Below are positions 1-12,664 of a stretch of 64,000 nucleotides of DNA, one piece after another. Position 1 is the first letter of the stretch; each line of letters begins with the position of its first letter. Under the pieces are notes generated by a model. That model did no database searches. It saw nothing but the letters and a program-made list of their open reading frames with translations, and had not been told where the DNA came from. The translations under genes were made by a program, and so were the position numbers. Source of the stretch: Mytilus edulis (taxonomy: Eukaryota; Mollusca; Bivalvia; Mytilida; Mytilidae); NCBI RefSeq assembly GCF_963676685.1, contig NC_092357.1, forward strand, positions 63,560,797 through 63,624,796, given 5' to 3'.

Positions 1-386
1 TTATACTTCTTTTTTCAATACAATTATTTTGTATCAATGGTTCTGATTGGATGACAGTAGGCGTAATTGTTTTTGTATCTCCTTGTCTGTAACTAAAGAA
101 GCCAACATTTTGAACAGCGGAATGTATTGATATGTAAATTCTACAATAAAAAAAAATCACTTGTTGCAAATTGAAATGTTCTTTTAATCAAATTTCATTA
201 CATTCTGAAGCAGGCCTAGAAGCCAGAAAACGCCCGGTGTTTACGTTTGACGCCGGAAGCACACATATGACGTCCCCTAGTTTAGGGACCAAAGAAGATA
301 ACATCTTTTCGCGGAATTTTCTTTAAAGTAAATTTACACTGTAATAATAATTGAATTAAATTATGTACTTGTTTTGCTTTAGAATA

Positions 387-501
387 GAGGTAATTGTATT
401 GTAATTGAAGCTTTGTGGACGTCGCCAGGTAAACTAAATTTGCGACTGTAAAACTACCGATGGACGTCCGCAAAGCTTCAAATACAATACAGTTATCTCT
501 T
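387..501. repeat. Short foldback repeat
   Basis: GTAATTGTATTGTAATTGAAGCTTTGTGGACGTC-like DNA at 389-422 is the inverted copy of 463-500 (GACGTCCGCAAAGCTTCAAATACAATAC...). Arms are about 38 bp with a 37-bp loop. Confidence 0.55.
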
Positions 502-527
502 AAGTATTGGAAACATAGTAATGTTGA

Positions 528-805
528 AATAAACTCATCATAGATACCAGGACTACATTTTGTATCTACGCCAGCCGCGCGTTTCGTCTACAAAAGACTC
601 ATCAGTGACGCTCGAATCCCAAAAAGTTAAAAAGGCCAAATAAAGTACGGAGTTGAAGAGCATTGATGACCAAATTCCTAAACGTTTTGCCAAATTCAGC
701 TAAGGTTTAATCTATACAAGAGGTTGAAAAGCCTTAGTATTACAACTTCAATAGTTTGTAAGCCTTTAATTTATAAATAAAACCATATCAATGATAATTC
801 ATGTT
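528..805 (+). repeat. Interspersed repeat, CGCGCGTTTCGTCT family
   Basis: CATCATAGATACCAGGACTA, GCCGCGCGTTTCGTCTACAA and GACTCATCAGTGACGCTCGA followed by AAAGTACGGAGTTGAAGAGC. The same order of blocks recurs at 1834, 3271, 42621 and 43270, and inverted at 16395. Confidence 0.8.
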
Positions 806-808
806 AGT

Positions 809-1830
809 ATAAAATGGGTCTATATCTGCACGTTTTGAAGTGAATCTGAATAGGTTCTCGGTGTATGAAATAGTTTCACTTGATTGTTTTTGTCTCTTTC
901 CCATCCGTTTTGGTAAGCTGTACTCTGACTGAAATTCTATGACTACGTTTTTAATTTTAAATTCAGAAACATCACATCAAACTAGAATTTTTTTTCTTTC
1001 GAAAGAAAATGTACTTACAAACTTTGCAGAGACGCACATTGTTTGATAATTGTTTTATTGTTTTTTGTTATTTTATTTTAGACTGAGACGGATGTCTTTA
1101 AAAGAAAGTATAACCACAACATGATTTTTTTTTATCAGCCACCGTTTACAATGACTTCAGGATACAAATGAATGTCATCTTTGAAGTAGGACTCTTTATA
1201 AGATGCAGACAATAACTCTTTTTATATAAATGTATATTGCATTTGTGTGTGTAGTGTGATTGCATTTCAATACATTTAATTCAAAAAGCAGTTGTAATTA
1301 TATCTATTTGGTAATAATATAACAAATACAGTTCATACTTGTTGAATTTTTTCGTCAAAACATAATGCAAAAATGCATGCACATTTTTGTTTTTAATTGT
1401 TCTTAGTTTGAAGAAAAACAATTTATTTTAATCAAACAATAAGTGCGATTGACATCATTTTGCTAATCGTCTGTTAGCATTTGAATGATTTGTTAAAGAT
1501 AAACATGTAAAATATTTCTGATATGTTTCATGTAGTTGCACTGTTGCGCCAGAATTGGTTAGTGCTCGATTTTTTGCGGATGTGTTTAGTAAATTGATTT
1601 AACCGACACATTTTACAAATTTGTTTTTAATATTTTTTCAAATGCTGTTTTTGTACTTTATGTTAGAAATAAATTTTGATTAAGGAATGTTTCTCTTTTA
1701 TGCGAATCTCTGATCCCTTGCCTGGCTTTGGCTATACCTTTTGAACCTTTTTTGATTATAGATTAAATAAGCTTTGAATTTCAAACTGGGCATCTGGTGA
1801 AGAAATATTGATACCGTTAATGTTATTATT
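809..1830. other. Intergenic, no feature recognised
   Basis: AT-rich, with many T runs. An ATTTTATTTTAG acceptor-like site at 1070-1081 is followed by a short open frame (TETDVFKRKYNHN), judged too weak to call. Confidence 0.5.
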
Positions 1831-1833
1831 TTA

Positions 1834-2240
1834 ATACTCATCATAGACACCAGGATCAAAACTTTGTACCTGCGTTAGCTGCGCGTTTTGTCCACAAAAG
1901 ACTCATAAGTGACGTTGGAATCAATAAAGTTAAAAAGGCCAATATAAAGTACAAAGTTGAAGATCATTGAGGACCAAAATTTCCTACACCCTTTTTGCAA
2001 AATAAATCTAAGGTTATTTATTCCTGAGGAAGACAAATCTTAGTATTTCAAAAATTAGAGGTGTTGTCAACAGTTAACTTATAATTATGAACATATAAAT
2101 GATAATTCAAGTCAACCTAAATGTGCTGATTGCCGGACTGGTTATACTCTCGGGGAATAAAAACCTCACCAGCAGTGGGATCGACCCAGTGGTTTTAAAT
2201 AAATTCATTATAGTCACCAGGATCAAAACTTTGCACATGC
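1834..2240 (+). repeat. Interspersed repeat, CGCGCGTTTCGTCT family, with its 3' part
   Basis: The body is as in the copy at 528. It is followed by TATACTCTCGGGGAATAAAA, CACCAGCAGTGGGATCGACC and the start of another unit (ATTATAGTCACCAGGATC). The head-to-tail start suggests short tandem arrangement. Confidence 0.75.
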
Positions 2241-3270
2241 GCCAGCATATAGAGTAAATTATAAAATGTTTACGATTATCTGATTGCGCATGACTGTAAA
2301 TAGAGATAATAGTAGCATGAGTAGTCACAGATGTTGAAAATCAAGAAATAGCTGCTTAAGAAAGACAAATGAAGGTGAGTCAAAGAGGTAAACGTCTCCT
2401 GAAATGCATCGCTATCAAACATCAAATACACACTCAGATAGAAATACTCTATCAACGTAAGTACAGGTTAGACGACTATGCTGGTATCTAGATATTCAAG
2501 ACTGCAAATACATGTCTCTAATAAGTTGAGACAAACACACATAGTAATGGTCAACAGAATTTGAAACTTATAAAGTGTGGATTTAAGTCGATCTTCATCA
2601 TTACTCTGTTGGATTAGTGTTTGTTGAAAGGGAGTGACTTTACTATCGTTCGGCATGACATATCTCGCACATAGGGTTATGATCTCTTGATCTTATGTTA
2701 TCATAACAAAAGGTGTCACTTATAGTGCAGTATCTACTGAACCTTCCATATAACCTGCGATTACTTCCGGTTATTGGTAAGGGTGGTGTTGTTGGTTATA
2801 CAGTGTAATGATGTGTTTTATAGACCTTTTTTTCGTCGTTATGTACTTTTTTCTTTCCAGCTTTTGTCAGTCTGTTTCTTTTAAACCCTGTTGAGACCTC
2901 TGTCCATCTTTCTTAATGTGCTATAGTTGAAACGCTTGTTTTCTCGTTAGTTAGTCATATAGCATTCTTTATACGATTTGAGATCAAAACCGTTGTCAGC
3001 GTCATGGATTGTTTAAATGCATATATTCAAGCCCCCATTAACAAAAAGCTTATTATTTGCATTCTTAAATGGGAAATAATGAAAAAGAAGGGTTTTTATA
3101 ATATTTTCTAAATGTTCAATTTTGATTGCATACTTAAATGTTGAAACGTAAAGGGTCAGTGGTGACAACGGGGCGAAATGTGTTTCTATGCAGTTTCCAC
3201 TACCATATCATATCTAGCATTGTGTCTAGGGTTGTGAAATTTTCATTCCGAATGTTTTTTTTCCGACTTA

Positions 3271-3362
3271 AATAAGCTCATCATAGATACCAGGACTAAA
3301 TTTTTTAAATACGCCAGACGCGCGTTTCGTCTAAAAAAAAGACTCATCAGTGACGCTCGAAA
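3271..3362 (+). repeat. Truncated interspersed repeat, CGCGCGTTTCGTCT family
   Basis: Only the head is present: CTCATCATAGATACCAGGAC, GACGCGCGTTTCGTCTA and GACTCATCAGTGACGCTCGA. Confidence 0.75.
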
Positions 3363-3669
3363 ATACTTTATTTAACAAATGATAAGAAATGTCCACCACG
3401 ATAAAACTATGAACGTAATCAATTGAGTACCAGGCCATGCAACACACTACCTGCCATTTCGAAAAGAATGAAATGAATTGTATACATTCAAATATAATTC
3501 GGATGACAACAAAAAACCTATTTCATGTAAACAAAAGGAATAATATGCAGTTCAATCTAAAAAATAAAAAAGAAAGCAAACACAGGATAATTCAAAATAA
3601 ATGCAAACAATGGCTTTGAACTAGCTGTCAGATAACTGCGAGTACTCTCAGATCTGTTCATTGTGTCTT

Positions 3670-4142
3670 TTTAGGTCGGGATGTATAAGTACCCGGCCAC
3701 GTGTACGTCCACTTATATTTTGTGTCTATCTGAGGAGTTAGGCCTTTTTCAACTGTTTTTATAGTTCGTTCTTATGTTGTACTGTTATACTAATGTCCCA
3801 GGTTAGGGGAGGGTTGAGATCCCGCTAACATGTTTCACCCCGCCACATTATTTATGTTTGTGCCTGTTCCAAGTCAGGAGCCTATAATTCAGTGGTTGTC
3901 GTTTGTTTATGTGTTACTTATTTGTTTTTCGTTCATTTTTGTACATAAATAAGGCCGTTAGTTTTCTCGTTTGAATTGTTTTACATTGTCTTATCGGGGC
4001 CTTTTATTGCTGACTATATGCGGTATGGGCTTTGCTCATTGTTGAAGGCCGTACGGTGACCTATAGTTGTTAAAATGTTTGGGTTATTTTTGTCTTTTGT
4101 GGATATTTGTCTCATTAGCAAGTATACCACATCTTCTTTTTT
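3670..4142 (+). repeat. Interspersed repeat, GCGGTATGGGCTTTGCTCAT family, near full copy
   Basis: GAGGGTTGAGATCCCGCTAA, CAAGTCAGGAGCCTATAATT, TGCGGTATGGGCTTTGCTCA, GTTGAAGGCCGTACGGTGAC and CATACCACATCTTC-type end (ATACCACATCTTCTTTTTTA). It is immediately followed by the foldback element at 4177. Confidence 0.8.
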
Positions 4143-4176
4143 ATGAATACATATCAAAAGAAATAGTTTCTAATGA

Positions 4177-4763
4177 GAAAGGAGTAGGTCCGGTAAGAGC
4201 CCTTTTTGGCCCCAAAATATAGCAGTTTTACAAAAATGTTAAAATGTAGACTTTTAGTTTTTTTATTGGATAGAGGAATGTTTCTGCTATATACATATGG
4301 GCTGTTTTTGACAATACAATGCACATATATTGGGTACTAGCACCATTAAGTCATGCTAAATTACTGAAATCTTAACAATTCCAGCATTTCAGTTAAATTT
4401 TAGACGGTTTCCGTGTAAAACGAAAGTGGCTGCATTCGTGTTTATCCAAAATAATGAAATGGAAGTTGTATTTGATGATAATACATTACATATATAAAGA
4501 TTGATGATGAACACGGATGCGGCCACTTTCATTTTTGACAAAAACCATCTGCAAAGTGACATTTTTTCGCATATTTGATAGATTTTTCATATTTTAGCTT
4601 GAATCGGATCGTTTTTAATGACCAAATGAGTTAAAATCTTTCACAAAAAATAATTGAATCAAATGAAATAGACACTTAAGTGTTTAAAAAGTGGTCAAAA
4701 TCTTTCGTCAGATGAAACTGAAATTTTAGGCCAAAATCGGTCCTTACCGGCCCTACTCCTTTC
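4177..4763. mobile_element. 587-bp foldback element (MITE-like)
   Basis: The left end GAAAGGAGTAGGTCCGGTAA matches the reverse complement of the right end (GAAAGGAGTAGGGCCGGTAA), and about 40 bp align. Inner parts also pair (CGAAAGTGGCTGCATTCGTG near 4420 with CACGGATGCGGCCACTTTCA near 4515). The two halves therefore form one long hairpin with a loop of some 60 bp. Confidence 0.65.
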
Positions 4764-5272
4764 CCTTCCTGTGGTAATAATACAAAAAAACAAAACAATT
4801 ACGGTTGTACACTGATTGACTTTGGACATCATAAAAAGGTTTATAATCGTTTTGATTTCTTTTTTCCTTGAATTAAACAAAACAAATATCAAACGAAAAT
4901 GTAAACGGAAGCATTTCGATGATTTTTTTCTATAAAAAATAAATCTTCCTCTAATAAGAGGGAAACATTAAGGCTGTATATTTTAAAGATTTTATATCAA
5001 GTTTACAATGTTAAATACATGTTTATGCTTTACCTAGTCTTTTCGTATTGTTTGTTCAGTCATGAATTCATGAATTTATCTTTTATTCAAAGATTTAACT
5101 AAACAGTAAACAAAAGTTGATTTAATTAGTATAAATCTTTAATTAATTTCACGCACAAGGAAGAAGCAAGATTACGATAACCTGCATTCGTATTATTTAA
5201 TGTTCTATTTCAAAAGGAAAAATATAAAAACAGTGATAATCTTTCGAAACGAGATGGACAATTTAATTGTAG

Positions 5273-5375
5273 ATACACACATTGGACCTGGTTTTATCCA
5301 ACGGAACAAACTGTCAAATTCTGCAAAAAGACATATACCCAACAGGACACATTATATTGCCTCAAGATGTTTTGA
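5273..5375 (+). CDS. Exon-like segment upstream of gene A, possibly the 3' end of another copy
   Basis: TTAATTGTAG is followed in phase 2 by 34 codons rich in Trp, Tyr and Cys (begins YTHWTWFYPTEQ) and TGA. It could be the last exon of a copy lying left of the window. A second reading frame across the same DNA is also open for over 60 codons, so this may be chance. No upstream exon was found to pair with it. Confidence 0.17.
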
Positions 5376-6129
5376 TGTTATTCCTTAAGATTGAATGATT
5401 GCTGAAGAAACAGCAAAATTATTTAAAAATTATTTGGTTTGATTCGAATTGAGTTAAAACCTACAAGTTCCCGCATTAAAGACTTAAAGTATATTGCAAT
5501 GACAACGGGCCACTGACTGTCATTTCATCTTCTTATTATTTTAATGTCCCGTTTGCCAATACTATGAACTAGACATTTGTAATGGGAAGACTGAAATGTC
5601 ATGCTGATGTAAATATTACATGGACGTAAACTAAAACAGAGCGCTATCTATTTCTTCTGGTGAACATTTTGTACAGGAGATTTTTATGATCAGATTGCGT
5701 GAGGTTGATAATTTAGCAACCCAAATATTCGTTAATTGTGTTTGAGGAAAGCATCATTTACTCAATCTTTAGACTAAAACATACACATTTTTGTCATTAC
5801 AAAGTATGGCTTCTTGTACGATTTACATGAAGTTCTACTTCGACCTACCTACAGTATATGGTGTGCATGCAAAGAGACATTTAATTTTAACTACGATAAC
5901 AAGTTTTATTATAACATTCATGAAAAGGAATAGTAGATAGTAAAGCAAGAACAGATTTATGTTTTGTTGATTAATATCTTATTGAAAAATGTAAAAGAAT
6001 ATTATATTGTTTTATAATATATAAGTCATACAATACTTTATAGACGTTGTCTTTGTTTTTGAAGACACCTGGTGTCAGGATCTCTTTGGAAATTTTTACC
6101 TTGTGATCTAAATAATCAATCCTGAATAA

Positions 6130-6390
6130 ATAAAGGCAACAGTAGTATACCGCTGTTCAAAACTCATATTTCCATGGACAAAAAACAAAATCGGGGTAAC
6201 AAAATAAAACCGAGGGAAACGCATTAAATTTAAGAGGAGAACAACGACATGACACTAAAATGTAACACACACATAAACGGACCGAGAATCAGACCAAATC
6301 CCACGAAAATAACAAATATAACATCAAAACCGAATACATGAATTCGGGATAGACAAGTACCGTGACACTAACCGTGAATCACCTTAAAAG
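6130..6390 (+). repeat. Interspersed repeat, AAAGGCAACAGTAGTATACC family
   Basis: AAAGGCAACAGTAGTATACC, ACCGAGGGAAACGCATTAAA, ACGACATGACACTAAAATGT and GACCAAATCCCACGAAAATA. A second copy is at 42740. Confidence 0.75.
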
Positions 6391-7614
6391 GACACATTAA
6401 TCCGTAAGTTAGATGTCCGTTATACCAGATTGCAATAATAGCAAATATGTAAATCTTTATTAACCTTTAAATGTTAATTTTTACTATTGTATTCATTGCT
6501 CTTTAATTTAGTTAATTCAAGGCTATCACCACTAATAGTGGGAATTTCTTGATATGTCTTTTACATGTTTTATAACTATCAAATATACATATAAGGAAGA
6601 ACAATGCATTTTTTTTTTATATTTATCGAATTGCATCATCAGATGTGTACGATTTGATAAAGTTTCATTTTGAAATTTCGAAGAGGAAATAACAATTACT
6701 ACTTTAAAGGCGTATCAGTATGTGAAAATGAATACGTATATAGCTTTACATAAGGGTCATTGAGTTGTCAATGAACGATACATCACATCATAAAATAAGT
6801 GTCATTTCCACATTTCATTAAATAACATTTATATCATCATTTAAAGATAAACAAACGTGATAGCCTATGCTAATGATCGCTTTATTATATGTCAAAACTC
6901 ATGTATCCGATATCATAAGCTTTACTTCATTACACGTATAGTTACCTCTACACCTAAATGTACCCGCGATAACATAATACAATTGAGTGCTCTGATGTTT
7001 ACGTTCATTTACATATTTACGAAAAAAAATCTGAATAAAAAAATGTTTTAGCTTTTATTTATTAATTATTGAACTTTCAAATACATAAAATTTAGTTTAA
7101 CACATGAACTTTATGTTATACGTACAGAAATGAAAAACAAATGAAAAAAGGATGTTGATGATACATTCAAAATGAAACAACATCGACTTTTTATAAATAC
7201 AAAGGAAGTATTGGATATTTTACAATGTGAAACAATATTAAATTTCCAATTTAAATGTCAAATATGAAGTAAAATTTATAATTTATGTTGTTTTTTTTTG
7301 TCACACTAACTTTATTGAGATCATATGTGTATAAATTATACCGAGTTACAATATAATGACACTTTTAACTTGATGTCAAGTTTTTTTTAATAGTTGATGT
7401 ACAAATAAAAGTTAAGTTCAGCGTATAATATCCGAGTATAGTTTGTGTAGTAGCCATTACTTTTGAAATAGACAAAATTGGTCATGAACTGTCCTTTATA
7501 CGTTAAAAAACGTAACCTACACTTAATAAGAAATAATATACCTGATACATTGGATTCATATCACTGTAATCATATTCAGATACACCAGACTAATGTTAAA
7601 TGACATATCGCAAT

Positions 7615-7666
7615 ATGAATTGTTTTTTGTTTGGAATTATGATTTATGTTAACTGTATTGACAAAG
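7615..7666 (+). CDS. Gene A exon 1, signal peptide
   Basis: ATG at 7615 begins a hydrophobic leader (FLFGIMIYV core) ending in GACAAAG before a canonical GTAAGT donor. It ends in phase 1, like the first exons of genes B and C. The start was chosen because this is the only leader-like ATG exon with a matching donor upstream of exon 2. Confidence 0.7.
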
Positions 7667-10600
7667 GTAAGTAATTTAAATATTGCCATTTATTCTTACA
7701 TTATTGCTTACATTAAATACCATCATTTTGTATGAAAATATCGTAACATTGTGTCTTAGTGTCAATATAAACAAATGCAACGTTCCCAAAAATATGGTCT
7801 GATTTTCAAAAGTTGCAAAGGTCAAACCTTCAACTAGAATTTTTGATATCCTTACTGTTATATAGCTGGATCAGACCCAGAAAACAGGTTTACTGATTTT
7901 ATAGTCATTTGTTTTTTATCTTGCACCGTAGCGGGTGTAATGAGCTTGACATTTTTAGTCGTATTCTCAGAAACCAATAGTAATACCAAAAGTTCTTATA
8001 AATTTTAAAACATGGTATTGTTATCATTGCAGATATGATGCAACAAATTCTCAGTGCCAAGTCCGCTATAAGATGCATGTTTCATTATTAACACAATGGA
8101 AGTAGTGGGGTCTACACGACAACTGACACAAACATAAATAAAGGAATAAAACGAAAAGTACAGTGACGTGAACCTATACCAGGACCCTCATCACTCATAT
8201 CGATTTATATTTTAACGCACCATATAGTTCCCATAATGAATAAACGACGTAAATGAATGGTTTGGTAAGAAGAGAAGAACAAATAATAAGAACTCGGAAT
8301 ATGATCAAGCTCATAGTTTTTTTGAAAAAGGTTACCTGCCCTAGCAGTTGCATACTGGTAATTCAGAACTGATATAACCTTGTGATAAACGATGCCCAAA
8401 GCTCAAACGAATATCGCCCTACAATACAAACAGACAATGACTGGACCGAAATTTAAAGAAAGTGCTATTTTGTAAGTAACAAAAGAAATGCGAAAGATAA
8501 CAAAGTGACATTTAAACTGTAAAGTTAAAATAAACTGACAACATAAGAAATTAAGGACTTGGAAACACGTTTCCTACCAAAACTTGGGGGATGGCATCCA
8601 TTGTGTTAGCAAACTACAAAAAAATCAAACACTACTTTATTTGAAAACAGTTTCCTTTTTTATTCCAGGTCATCAACACAAGATTATCTTTTCAACTAAT
8701 GGAAAAATCAAAGAAAGAGACTTAACCACTGGAGAAGTAGCTTATTTGTTAACGAATTTACAAAGTGGCATACATTCTTTAGATTATGACTATAAATATG
8801 AATATGTTTATTTTACAAGATTTGAACGGAATGATATATTGAGGTATATTTTATATACATGTTTTAAATTTTCCTACATTAAAAAAAATACACATGAACC
8901 CCTATAATGTGAACTTTCACCACTACATGATTTAGAAAAAAAAAATAGAGAAGAAAGCTACGCAAATTAATGATTTTTTTCTCGGTAGCCAATCTTGTAC
9001 AGAAACAATATACATTATGAATTAATACACCAAATGCCTGGAAACACAATTCCTGTTTTTTTGGGATGACCACTTGTCATAAAATATTTCCCTTTGTTCT
9101 GTTGCAGTTACTGTTGCAAACATGTGAACACGCTCTTTCTATAAAATAACAGTTTTTCGTTTTTTTTTTATTTTCTTTGGAATGAGGAATCATACCCGAA
9201 TATACATTTGAAATGCAACACGCAAAATATCAACGCTTTTTGCATTTACTTTTCTATTATAAATCTTTAATTACAAGCAGCTTGGTTTATCGTAAAATCT
9301 GAACTATGAATAGTCTATAAGAAACTAGTTTTTGAACAAGATATTAAATATAGTCATGGAAGTTGAAACTGTCATCTTGATTAAGGTTCAATATTGAATT
9401 ACTCAAAGCTCTCGTTTTTATATACTTTTTTGTTTGTTTTTGTTTTTACATATCTTATTGAATGAAAGAAGACGTGGTACGATTGCCAATGAGACAAATG
9501 TACACCAGAGATGAAATTTCATGGAGATGACTTACTTAAAGTTACCATTATGTCTTCAACAATAAGTAAATTGCAAACCAAATAGTCAGATAATGTATAA
9601 AAAGTCCCGAAATGGCAAATATCAAATGAAAAACACGGCCTGATTTATTTATAAAACATTGAACAGACTAAAGTCGACAGTTCTCTATACATCTATATCA
9701 CAAAAAAAGGTACAAAGTATATATCAGAAAGTACTCGCAGTTATTAGATTCCACAGAGACCTCCAGCTCATAAATCGAAATAATATAACAATGCAATGGC
9801 TCAAAACGCAAAAGACAAATAGACATATTATAGTACACAAAACAAATCATATAAAATTAAAAACTAAGCAACACGAACCCCTCTGAAACTGTGGATAATC
9901 TCAAGAGTTCCGAAAGTATAATCAGATCCTACTCAACATGTACAACCCGTCGTGTATCACATAGTAGTACAAACCCTTTATATCGGTAGATCACATTCGC
10001 GAAAGAGTTTAAAACCTATACCAATTCATAAAATGGTGTATGTTTTATTTTGATTATTATGAGCTTCGGTATAGTTTTTTTCTTAAAAGGATTATGATGC
10101 AAAGTGGTATATAGGATAAAAAAAATCATAATTATCAAATACATGTACTTCCGTAATTTTTTTGACACTTCAAAAGTAATTAGTTCCACTATTTGGAATT
10201 TCCTAATTTGCTTGTATGTTTACATTTATATTACTCAAGAGGTATTGACACATGTCCTTTTTTGCTTACACTTAGATTTCGGTATCCTTCAGAACAACCG
10301 TACGTGTCAGAAACTGTAACAAATGCAGATAAACCGGTTGGTGTTGCCATTGATCAACTATACAGCCACGTGTATCTGACTGAATATGGAACAGGAAAGC
10401 TTTATAGATGTAATTTAGATGGGTCAAATAAAATAATTGTACTCCAAGATGGTCCGCTTTATGCTATTACATTAGATAATTCAAACAGGTTTGTATTGAC
10501 TGTAAGATACTGGCTCTTTACTGAGAGGATGTACATTTTCTCCCGAGATTATTTTGTTTTCTATCTAAAAATTAAGACAAAACAACAGAAAGATCGCCAG

Positions 10601-12664
10601 CTCGAATAACTTGCAGAGATACACGTCTAGCGCAATTGAGGTATTTGAATTGCGAAACAAAAATATATTAATTTATACGTGAATTGCATTTTAAATAAAA
10701 TTATGAACATTTGTATGTCAAACAAGGTAGATGTGTATGTCAAACAAGGCAAATTTATACAATCTGAGTTGTATATTACAACTGTTAATCGAGATGTAGG
10801 TTCAGCTGGCTATATAACCAGGTTAAACCAACCATTTACCTCAGATGTTACCGTTACCAAGACTCAAACATTTTGTATGGGTTCTGTAGGCCTTACGTTA
10901 AAATTTTGTCAGTTTTTAGAGACTTTCCCTTTGTTGCCAGTCCTTGTATTTCGTTATTTTGTTTATGCTGTTGTTTTCAGTGTAGTGGCTAAGAATTTCA
11001 TGAAAGTTAGTGTGTTGTACACAGTGGTACAGTATGGTAAATAACAATGATTATAATCTAATCATAAGTAAGAGAAACAAACCAGTGCAGGTATCTATAA
11101 TTAGTTAATTGTATTTGTGAGTTTCATATAATTTTGTAATTAAAACAGATGGATGTATTACAGTACATACACAACTAATGGAAATATAAAAAAAGCTAGA
11201 CTAAATGGTACTGAGAAACAGACAATCATCAATAGTCCACACAGAATATATGGTTTGAGTCTATGTGAGTTATCTTACAGATAATAAATATTAAAAAAAC
11301 AAACAAATAGTCATCAATTAGTTTCCAAAGAATCAAAATTATTTACCTTTTACGCTTTTTTCGCAGCAGTTCAATTATTTACGTCTTTTTTATCGGTTTC
11401 CGGGTTAATATCTTCTATATATAAACGCACATTTTTTTATATTTCTAATTTGCAGAGGTACTTTTGTCTGATATTTTACAATATCGATAAGCCAACACTT
11501 AACATGAAATAGTTTTTTTTTCAATTATGCATTCATTTTATATGACATATACAGTCATCTGTACAGTAGGGAAATTTCATCATACCACATCACATATATG
11601 TATGCAATCGATTTATGACGTTCTAACAGCGGTATACCACTATTAACTTGTTTTAGACTAAACTGGCTGATTGTGCATGTTGGCATAGTTTCTATTCGAA
11701 GTTCAAATATTGCAGATAAAAGTAAAAAAGATGGATACATTTTTGTAACAGTAAACTTTAATATGCCTGTATAGTTAGAAATTGTTAGTCATGCACTTTG
11801 AATATGTAATTAGTTAGGATTTCAGTGTACTAATTATTACGCTGGCGATTAAGCCACACATTGAACAATGCATCGTGACTTCAATCTTCAAAGAGGCAAC
11901 CAACAAGTGATACATTGGGAACGAATGAGTCAATAATCTGCAATAAAATAAACTTTAATTCATTAATACCAAACCTTCAACAGTTAAAAGGAGGTTTAAT
12001 CCTTATGATTCTTTAAAATTAGAGGGGAAATATAAGTACACATTCGTATCTTCTATCGCACGTAGATTGTATCATTTTTGTCATCGTATAGTCATGGTGC
12101 ATGAATATGTTTGTTAGCTTACGCAAAATATGATCTCCATGACATGTTCAATGTGATAAAAAAAACTACAAAAACTCTTATTTCTCATAAAACTCTTCAT
12201 TCAATTTAAAACGAATGTTTTTGTTTTTGTTATTTGGTTTAACGATTAACGTGCAGTGAAATTGTTTTGTTTAACGTCGGTATTATTATCGCCGCCATCT
12301 TGTTAAATCGGTCTTTGTCTAACAAAAAATAACTAACGTCAAGATCAAGTACCTATGCTAATCATATAAGAATTATTAAGTATTATTGTTTTTATATAAG
12401 ATGCCACCGGACATCAACTTTATTGGATGGAATACAACAGTGGCGATTTAAAATCTTCCGCTTTCAATGGAGAGAATGAAATGAAAGTTGTCAGCACAAA
12501 TGCAGCCTCTACTAATATAGGCATTCATGTCTATGGAAGAAACATATTTTGTGCAACTGGGACCACAATAATCAATGTCACAGTATCTACCACTAGTACT
12601 ACAACGAATATTTTACACTCAGATCCAGAGAGAATTTTTAGTGTGATTATCCTTAATGAAACAT
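7615..12664 (+). CDS. Gene A: secreted YWTD (LDL-receptor class B) beta-propeller protein, five supported exons
   Basis: Exons are 7615-7666, 8669-8843, 10276-10488, 11149-11264 and 12401-12664, joined by GT-AG introns with matching phases (1,2,2,1). The product is a signal peptide (MNCFLFGIMIYVNCIDKG) plus about 255 residues that read as six propeller blades. Blade signatures in order are KIIFSTNGKIKERDL, YVYFTRFERNDILR, HVYLTEYGTGKLYRCNLDG, WMYYSTYTTNGNIKKARLNG, QLYWMEYNSGDLKSSAFNG and NIFCATGTTIINVTV. YWTD propellers form compact extracellular binding domains in LDLR/LRP-type proteins; the ligand here is unknown. Unlike genes B and C, the core motif has Leu for Trp (VYLTE). The last supported exon ends in phase 1, so at least one more exon must exist; candidates at 14114 and 15275 are listed separately. 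No paired EGF or LDL-A modules are visible, so a secreted single-domain protein is inferred. Confidence 0.8.
8669..8843 (+). CDS. Gene A exon 2, propeller blades 1-2
   Basis: A 175-nt exon follows a TTTATTCCAG acceptor and ends AG before GTATAT. The first Gly codon is completed from exon 1. It encodes HKIIFSTNGKIKERDL and LDYDYKYEYVYFTRF. The corresponding exons of genes B and C have exactly the same length and phases (1 to 2). Confidence 0.88.
9640..10020 (+). repeat. Interspersed repeat in gene A intron 2
   Basis: ATAGTACACAAAACAAATCA, CTCAAGAGTTCCGAAAGTAT and TCAGATCCTACTCAACATGT resemble 35085-35225 and 55740-56010 (ACAGATCCTGTTCTACATGT). This is a third dispersed family. Confidence 0.5.
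10276..10488 (+). CDS. Gene A exon 3, propeller blades 2-3
   Basis: A 213-nt exon follows acceptor CTTACACTTAG with donor CAG|GTTTGT, phase 2 to 2. It contains RFRYPSE, a PVGVAIDQL strand, then HVYLTEYGTGKLYRCNLDG and DGPLYAITLDN. The VAID...VYLTE...I.R.NLDG layout is the LDL-receptor class B repeat pattern. The usual Trp of YWTD is Leu here. Confidence 0.9.
11149..11264 (+). CDS. Gene A exon 4, propeller blade 4
   Basis: A 116-nt exon follows acceptor TTAAAACAG, with a GTGAGT donor after TCTAT (phase 2 to 1). It encodes WMYYSTYTTNGNIKKARLNG and ends IYGLSL. It carries an N-G-T glycosylation sequon. It is slightly longer than its counterparts (113 nt in B, 107 nt in C). Confidence 0.87.
12401..12664 (+). 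CDS. Gene A exon 5, propeller blades 5-6
   Basis: A 264-nt exon in phase 1 to 1 with a GTAAGT donor. It encodes QLYWMEYNSGDLKSSAFNG, then a STNIGIHVYGRNIFC strand pair and NVTVSTTSTTTNILHSD, ending VIILNET. It matches exon 5 of genes B and C along its length. N-V-T and N-E-T are potential glycosylation sites. Confidence 0.9.

Noticed and set aside
1070..1190. Acceptor followed by a short open frame (TETDVFKRKY...)
   Set aside because: No partner exon and no similarity to other exons; likely chance.
7998..8096. Exon-like segment in gene A intron 1 (MMQQILSAKSAIRC...)
   Set aside because: Good acceptor but only 19 codons before a stop and no conservation in genes B or C.
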